A stretch of DNA of 5,368 nt from positions 1 through 5,368 of the forward strand of contig CAUCWU010000192.1 of the NCBI GenBank assembly GCA_958446555.1, read 5' to 3'. The notes under the pieces were generated by a model. That model was not told the origin of the DNA and did not search any database. It saw only the letters and a list, made by a program, of their open reading frames with translations. Positions 1 through 5,368 of this stretch are shown in pieces. Source of the DNA: an uncultured Lachnospiraceae bacterium. GTDB lineage: Bacteria; Bacillota; Clostridia; Lachnospirales; Lachnospiraceae. A program made the position numbers and the translations under genes. Within the stretch, counting starts at the first letter, position 1, and the number at the start of each line of letters is the position of its first letter.

Positions 1-2307
<2,307 letters not shown>

Positions 2308-2323
2308 AAATTAGAAAAATCTC

Positions 2324-3289
2324 TTATAGCATAATCAAATAGACCAGTGCGACAGACAGAATAATCTGAATGATCGCAAAACGGAAAACCGTCTGAGTAT
2401 TTGACCAACCAATTGTCTTGCGGACAAAATCGTGAATTGGGGTGCGCACGTTCTTTAAAATATGAACGTGGATGGTTTTGATCAGTGTCAGCTTGACAAG
2501 GCCAAGTCCACCGTCGATGATCAGTACCAGTGCTGCCGGGATGTACAGAAATGGATCGCCGCATTTTAAAGCTGCGATTGCGATGAAAAGACCCATTGCA
2601 CGGGAACCGGCATCGCCCATTAACATCTTACTTGGTGTTGCGTTGAACCACAGATAACCAAGTAGACAAACGACAAACATCAGACTTAAATAGTCGAAAT
2701 CAGAAGTATGACCAAGAACCTGATTGATAAAATAGAAGGTCATAATTGTGATGATTGTAAGTGTACCGGAAAGGCCATCCACACCGTCAGCACAGTTGGT
2801 GACGTTGATAGAAATCCAAATCAGTGCGATGGAAAGAATCGCAAATACTGGAGTTGAAATCGAAAATGAAGTGCCTGTCAGTGCAAGTGTCACCTGATTT
2901 CCGTTGAAATGCAGATAGGTGAAGGTCACAAAAAGCGCAACCAAAAAGTCAAGAATACCCTTCTTTAAACGGCCCCATGAGGTCTTTGCGGCATCATCAA
3001 GAAAACCAGTCAGCATACAGCAGAATAAAAGCAAAAGATAGATGACCATCTCTGGATCAACATGCGCAAAAAGTAGGGCTGCAACTGCAAATACAATGAC
3101 AAAGATCAGTCCGGCTCCTCTCGGTTTTCCGGCAGAAAGTGCACCACCGACGGCAAATTCACGTCCCTGATCCTTTGGGAGAATGGCACTGCCCTTTGCA
3201 AGTGACACGCAGGTAAAAAAGAATGCGGCCAGTATGCCGATAAAGGCAATGACGGGGCTGGCAGACTCCCCTAACAACTGTTGAAACAT
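2324..3289 (-). CDS. mraY: MraY-family phospho-N-acetylmuramoyl-pentapeptide-transferase
   Basis: MraY transfers phospho-MurNAc-pentapeptide from UDP to undecaprenyl phosphate, making lipid I at the inner membrane face. The 321-residue product has ten hydrophobic segments (about 11-29, 59-76, 80-97, 111-128, 146-164, 177-192, 200-217, 231-241, 246-270, 302-320), matching the family topology. Family motifs are TGFLDD (D98, D99), NVTNCADGVDG (162-172), MGDAGS (D226) and TPIHDFVRK with GWSNTQTVFRF near the C-terminus. Two motifs depart from E. coli MraY. The HHH motif is reduced to HDF (H286, D287, F288), and the TPTMGG loop reads KPRGAG (55-60). The C-terminal GWSxTxxVxRF signature favours MraY over WecA/TagO-type relatives, but a related lipid-sugar phosphotransferase role is not excluded. 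The start at 3289 is chosen because a strong Shine-Dalgarno precedes it. The longer in-frame ATG at 3397 lies upstream of the predicted promoter. No other peptidoglycan gene adjoins it, which is unusual for mraY. Confidence 0.85.
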   Translation of the reverse strand: MFQQLLGESASPVIAFIGILAAFFFTCVSLAKGSAILPKDQGREFAVGGALSAGKPRGAGLIFVIVFAVAALLFAHVDPEMVIYLLLLFCCMLTGFLDDAAKTSWGRLKKGILDFLVALFVTFTYLHFNGNQVTLALTGTSFSISTPVFAILSIALIWISINVTNCADGVDGLSGTLTIITIMTFYFINQVLGHTSDFDYLSLMFVVCLLGYLWFNATPSKMLMGDAGSRAMGLFIAIAALKCGDPFLYIPAALVLIIDGGLGLVKLTLIKTIHVHILKNVRTPIHDFVRKTIGWSNTQTVFRFAIIQIILSVALVYLIML

Positions 3290-3299
3290 GGTAAAAAAA

Positions 3300-3306
3300 C
3301 TCCTTT
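3300..3306 (-). promoter_or_regulatory. Ribosome binding site of the mraY-like gene
   Basis: Minus-strand AAAGGAG lies 10 nt before the ATG at 3289-3287, separated by a T-rich stretch. It decides the start in favour of MFQQLLGE over the Met 36 codons upstream, which has no comparable site. Confidence 0.85.
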
Positions 3307-3312
3307 CATTTC

Positions 3313-3335
3313 CAGACAAATTTAAAGTTTGTCTG
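3313..3335. repeat. 8-bp inverted repeat (stem-loop) in the mraY leader
   Basis: CAGACAAA (3313-3320) and TTTGTCTG (3328-3335) pair perfectly around a 7-nt loop. In the predicted mraY transcript (start near 3347) the hairpin lies in a leader of about 58 nt and ends 6 nt before the AAAGGAG. It is well placed to affect ribosome access or mRNA stability, or it may act as a DNA operator. There is no adjacent U-run, so it is not a typical attenuator. Confidence 0.6.
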
Positions 3336-3341
3336 TTTCGT

Positions 3342-3352
3342 AAGACTGTCTT
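3342..3352. promoter_or_regulatory. 11-bp palindrome at the predicted mraY transcription start
   Basis: AAGAC-t-GTCTT is a perfect 5+5 palindrome centred on 3347, about where transcription should begin from the -10 at 3354-3359. It shares the AGAC...GTCT core with the stem-loop at 3313-3335. A repressor site is a possible reading, but a palindrome this short can arise by chance. Confidence 0.35.
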
Positions 3353-3353
3353 C

Positions 3354-3382
3354 AGTGTAGCATACTTCTTCGATTTTGGAAA
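3354..3382 (-). promoter_or_regulatory. Predicted sigma-70-type promoter of the mraY-like gene
   Basis: Reading the minus strand, -35 TTTCCA (3382-3377), a 17-bp spacer and -10 TACACT (3359-3354). TGC directly before the -10 gives an extended -10. Each hexamer matches consensus at 4 of 6 positions. The predicted start near 3347 leaves a leader of about 58 nt. Confidence 0.6.
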
Positions 3383-3420
3383 GACGATAGTGAACATTTA
3401 TTTACAAAAGTCGGGCAGAA

Positions 3421-3445
3421 AATCTCTCTCTTTCATTGTGAGATT
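3421..3445. repeat. 6-bp inverted repeat upstream of the GH43 promoter
   Basis: AATCTC (3421-3426) and GAGATT (3440-3445) are separated by 13 bp that include a CT-rich run. The repeat ends 24 bp before the -35 of the GH43-like promoter, a position where an activator could bind. The arms are short and the function is unproven. Confidence 0.3.
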
Positions 3446-3469
3446 GTGTCAAAGAACCAGCAAAAAGAA

Positions 3470-3498
3470 TTGTATCATTTTGGAAACTGTGCTATACT
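3470..3498 (+). promoter_or_regulatory. Predicted sigma-70-type promoter of the GH43-like gene
   Basis: -35 TTGTAT (3470-3475), a 17-bp spacer and -10 TATACT (3493-3498), with TGC at 3490-3492 as an extended -10. Transcription would start near 3505, giving a leader of about 33 nt to the ATG at 3538. This is the best promoter-like sequence in the window. It faces away from the mraY promoter, with about 88 bp between the two -35 elements. Confidence 0.7.
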
Positions 3499-3537
3499 TG
3501 CGACAGGTAAAAATGACATGAAAGGGTAAGGTAGGGT

Positions 3538-4443
3538 ATGGCATATTTATTTACACATTTTATTGGAGAACAGCCGCAGGGGGAACAGATTTACTTTTCT
3601 TTAAGTAAGGACGGACTGCACTGGAATGATTTACATAATGGAAAACCGGTAATTGTTTCAAAAGTCGGAGAGTGTGGTCTTCGCGATCCGTTTTTGATTC
3701 GTAAGGCAGATGGAAGCGGCTTTGTAATCATTGCAACTGACCTTTGTATTGCAAATGGCAGAGGATGGGACGTCGCTGTCACAGATGGCAGCAAAAATTT
3801 GGCGGTGATGGAATCAAAGGATTTGGTTTGCTGGAGCGATCCTGTATTGGTGCCAGTGTCAGTGCCAGAGGCAGGCTGCACCTGGGCACCAGAGGCGATC
3901 TATGATAGACAGCAGGATAACTATCTGGTATTTTGGGCATCTATGGTGAAGCTTCCAGGTGACAAAGAGCCAAAGCAGCGCATTTATGCGGCTAGAACCA
4001 AGGATTTTCATGAGTTTACAGAGGCAGAGGTGTACTTAGAGCGAGACAATCATGTGATTGATTCCACGATGGTCTATGATGATGGCATGTATTATCGTTT
4101 CTCAAAGGATGAGACGACCAAAAATATCCGCACCGATAAAGCTGAGAATTTAAAAAGAGAGTCATTCCATGATGTCTCCGTTCCAAATTTGGAAGCAATC
4201 TATGGTGTAGAAGGACCAGAAATTTATTATCTGGAGGATCAGAAAAAGTGGTGTCTGATTATTGATCGCTTTGCAACCCATAAGGGATATCTTCCTCTTA
4301 CCTGCGATAGCTTAAAGACGATGGAATTTACACCTCTTGATGAGTCTGAGTTTGATATGGGAAAGACAATGAAGCGCCATGGAAGTGTTGTTGCAATCAG
4401 TGATGAAGAGTACAGTCGTATGGCAGAGGCGTTTGGATTATAA
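3538..4443 (+). CDS. GH43-like five-bladed beta-propeller glycoside hydrolase
   Basis: Probably an exo-acting glycosidase of the GH43 fold, whose known members are arabinofuranosidases, xylosidases, galactosidases and arabinanases. The exact substrate cannot be told from the sequence. The 301 residues make a single catalytic propeller with no signal peptide, membrane segment or accessory binding module, so it should work in the cytoplasm. Motifs appear in family order: GLRDPF with likely general base D50, TWAPEAIYD (116-123), HVIDSTMVYDDG with likely pKa-modulating D175, and GVEGPEIYY with likely general acid E225. A late HGSV (281-284) may supply the active-site His. The second motif reads IDS where IDP is common. 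The start at 3538 is preceded by AAGG (3528-3531, spacing 6) and an AAAGGG further up, weaker than the other sites here. It has its own promoter, diverges from mraY and lies 91 bp before the CapA-like gene. Together with LacZ it suggests use of imported plant or host oligosaccharides. Confidence 0.85.
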   Translation: MAYLFTHFIGEQPQGEQIYFSLSKDGLHWNDLHNGKPVIVSKVGECGLRDPFLIRKADGSGFVIIATDLCIANGRGWDVAVTDGSKNLAVMESKDLVCWSDPVLVPVSVPEAGCTWAPEAIYDRQQDNYLVFWASMVKLPGDKEPKQRIYAARTKDFHEFTEAEVYLERDNHVIDSTMVYDDGMYYRFSKDETTKNIRTDKAENLKRESFHDVSVPNLEAIYGVEGPEIYYLEDQKKWCLIIDRFATHKGYLPLTCDSLKTMEFTPLDESEFDMGKTMKRHGSVVAISDEEYSRMAEAFGL

Positions 4444-4460
4444 GGGTGCGTGTTCATCCA

Positions 4461-4474
4461 GTGCATATTTGCAC
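4461..4474. repeat. Small stem-loop after the GH43-like gene
   Basis: GTGCA (4461-4465), a 4-nt loop tatt and TGCAC (4470-4474) form a perfect 5-bp stem 17 nt after the GH43-like stop. AAAA rather than a T-run follows, so on the plus strand it is a poor intrinsic terminator. It may be incidental. Confidence 0.35.
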
Positions 4475-4481
4475 AAAACCA

Positions 4482-4495
4482 GATCTTTGAAGATC
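4482..4495. promoter_or_regulatory. Perfect 6+6 palindrome overlapping the capA -35 element
   Basis: GATCTT (4482-4487), centre TG, AAGATC (4490-4495). As DNA it is a 14-bp palindrome of operator type; as RNA it could form a 5-bp stem with a 4-nt loop. Short flanks ACC (4478-4480) and GGT (4499-4501) could extend the pairing across an uneven bulge. The candidate -35 TTGAAG at 4487-4492 lies inside it, so a bound protein would block polymerase. No regulator is encoded nearby. Confidence 0.5.
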
Positions 4496-4516
4496 CCAGG
4501 TGTACATAAGTATAGT
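4487..4516 (+). promoter_or_regulatory. Candidate promoter of the CapA-like gene
   Basis: -35 TTGAAG (4487-4492, 4 of 6), an 18-bp spacer and -10 TATAGT (4511-4516, 5 of 6). The predicted start near 4523 would leave a leader of only about 12 nt, just enough for the Shine-Dalgarno. This is unusually short, so the gene may instead be read from the GH43 promoter. Confidence 0.4.
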
Positions 4517-4523
4517 TAGAAGT

Positions 4524-4530
4524 AGGAAAG
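4524..4530 (+). promoter_or_regulatory. Ribosome binding site of the CapA-like gene, fixing a GTG start
   Basis: AGGAAAG at 4524-4530 precedes the GTG at 4535. An in-frame TAG at 4523-4525 overlaps this site, so the GTG is the first possible start codon in the frame. The next in-frame ATG is codon 17, at the edge of the membrane segment. It lacks a good site and would remove the basic cytoplasmic tail. Confidence 0.7.
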
Positions 4531-4534
4531 AAAA

Positions 4535-5368
4535 GTGGCAGGTAAGAGAGAAGAACGAAAGAAGGCCCGTTTTCAGTGGCTGATGACTTCGTGGCTTGTG
4601 ATTGCAATTGTAATCGTAGTTGGCGTAGGTGGAATTATTTTCTTGATGGATCAATTATATCAAAAAGAAAATCATAAAGCAGGTTCAACGATTCCACAGA
4701 TGCTTGGCAACATAGATGCTAGTTCAAAATGGGCAAATGTATATAGCAGTGAATCACAGGCAAGCAGTGAAATAGAGAAAGTTAGCAGTGAGCAGCCAGA
4801 AAGCACCTCTGAGATTGTTAGTATGGAAGCTACGAGTGATGCTAATGAAGAAACAGAATTTAGTACAGAGAAAAATTTGACAGAGCAGACAGAAGAAAAC
4901 AGCAGCGAAGAGTCAAGTAGTGCAGAGGCAGAAAAGACAACTGCAAATCAGGCAGTTGAACCAAATCAAAATATTGTGATTGGTGATGTGAAGTCTGAAG
5001 AACCAAGCTATGTGAGTCTTGTAGCAGTCGGTGACAATCTAATGCACTATGATGTATCAATGAGTGGTCTTCAGCCAGATGGAAGCTACAATTATGACTA
5101 CAATTTCGCCTATGTAAGAGATATTGTGCAGGCAGCGGATCTTGCCGTGATTAATCAGGAGTGCGTCATCGGTGGTGATCAGTGGGGCATTCGTGATTAT
5201 CCATGCTTCAATGTGCGCACTGAGGTAGCGGCAGCGATTGCAAATGCAGGATTCGATGTTGTCCTTGCGGCGACAAACCATGTTTTAGACATTGGAAAAG
5301 TTGGAAGTCGGTTTATGGTTGATTTTTTTCGAACCAATTATCCGCAATTGACACTTCTTGGCATTCAC
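4535..5368 (+). CDS. CapA family protein, membrane-anchored metallophosphatase-like (3' end cut by window edge)
   Basis: Resembles the CapA/PgsA proteins of poly-gamma-glutamate capsule synthesis, which have a calcineurin-like metallophosphatase fold. Many clostridial relatives have no proven role, so capsule synthesis is not claimed. The frame is open for 278 codons from a GTG to the right edge. A basic N-terminal tail (1-16, MAGKREERKKARFQ...) precedes one hydrophobic segment (about 18-38), giving an N-in, C-out anchor. Residues about 50-157 form a low-complexity Ser/Glu/Thr-rich linker, and the CapA domain begins near 158. Metal-site motifs seen are VAVGDNLMHYD (D167, H171), INQE (207-210 region) and AATNHVLDIG (N248, H249, D252); the segment ending in LLGIH is also family-typical. 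The rest of the domain lies outside the window, so completeness cannot be judged. It follows the GH43-like gene on the same strand and may have its own promoter. Confidence 0.85.
   Translation, partial: MAGKREERKKARFQWLMTSWLVIAIVIVVGVGGIIFLMDQLYQKENHKAGSTIPQMLGNIDASSKWANVYSSESQASSEIEKVSSEQPESTSEIVSMEATSDANEETEFSTEKNLTEQTEENSSEESSSAEAEKTTANQAVEPNQNIVIGDVKSEEPSYVSLVAVGDNLMHYDVSMSGLQPDGSYNYDYNFAYVRDIVQAADLAVINQECVIGGDQWGIRDYPCFNVRTEVAAAIANAGFDVVLAATNHVLDIGKVGSRFMVDFFRTNYPQLTLLGIH
4745..4791 (+). repeat. Three AGCAGTGA repeats in the CapA-like linker
   Basis: AGCAGTGA occurs at 4745-4752, 4763-4770 and 4784-4791. The spacings of 18 and 21 bp are whole codons, and each copy encodes Ser-Ser-Glu. 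Further Ser/Glu clusters (NSSEESSS) follow downstream. This looks like expansion of a flexible spacer between the membrane anchor and the CapA domain. Confidence 0.7.

Noticed and set aside
3290..3397. Upstream 36-codon extension of the mraY-like gene from the ATG at 3397
   Set aside because: It would begin upstream of the predicted promoter, has no ribosome binding site, and adds a basic segment foreign to MraY. The ATG at 3289 has a strong AAAGGAG.
3513..3529. Tiny upstream frames (ATG-ACA-TGA and ATG-AAA-GGG-TAA) in the GH43 leader
   Set aside because: Two- and three-codon frames without a convincing ribosome binding site are expected by chance. Nothing suggests a leader-peptide mechanism.
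3290..3537. Possible riboswitch or small RNA in the divergent region
   Set aside because: Only short single hairpins are seen. There is no multi-helix core, no recognised riboswitch motif and no terminator pairing, so no RNA gene is called.
4239..5281. Minus-strand open frames opposite the GH43-like and CapA-like genes (4239-4607, 4454-4654, 4860-5060, 5057-5281)
   Set aside because: The plus strand carries coherent family motifs across these intervals. The minus-strand translations look random and lack start signals.

Overview
The window reads as ordinary chromosomal DNA from a gut-type Firmicute, most likely a Lachnospiraceae-like clostridium. This is an inference from moderate-to-low GC, strong AGGAG-type ribosome binding sites, the flavour of the proteins (a GH2 LacZ-type beta-galactosidase, a 321-residue clostridial-looking MraY, a small cytosolic GH43-like protein and a membrane-anchored CapA-like protein), and similarity recalled from memory. 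No database search was possible.

Layout: two genes are on the minus strand and two on the plus strand, diverging from a regulatory region at about 3290-3537. Reading leftward from that region, an MraY-family transferase (2324-3289) is followed by a LacZ-type beta-galactosidase (start at 2185). The lacZ gene runs off the left edge with 728 codons visible and both catalytic glutamates present. The 138-bp gap between these genes holds a striking 41-bp two-tier inverted repeat (2231-2271). Reading rightward, a GH43-like glycosidase (3538-4443) is followed, after a 91-bp gap, by a GTG-started CapA-family protein (4535 to the right edge, 278 codons visible). The two largest reading frames, lacZ and the CapA-like gene, are both cut by the window edges.

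The divergent region carries a good promoter in each direction. Toward mraY there is TTTCCA-17-TACACT with a TGn extension. Toward the GH43-like gene there is TTGTAT-17-TATACT, also with a TGn extension. The mraY side adds a palindrome at the predicted transcription start and an 8-bp stem-loop just before the Shine-Dalgarno. The CapA-like gene has its own candidate promoter, whose -35 sits inside a perfect 6+6 palindrome.

Functionally, LacZ and the GH43-like enzyme both lack export signals in what is visible, so they probably act on imported oligosaccharides in the cytoplasm. MraY (lipid I synthesis) and the CapA-like protein (outside face of the membrane) concern the envelope. Nothing visible ties the four genes into one pathway, and I see no mobile element, CRISPR array, RNA gene or defence system. 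The points worth a second look are the altered His-motif and substrate loop of MraY outside a visible cell-wall cluster, the structured mraY-lacZ junction, and the palindromes overlapping promoter elements.
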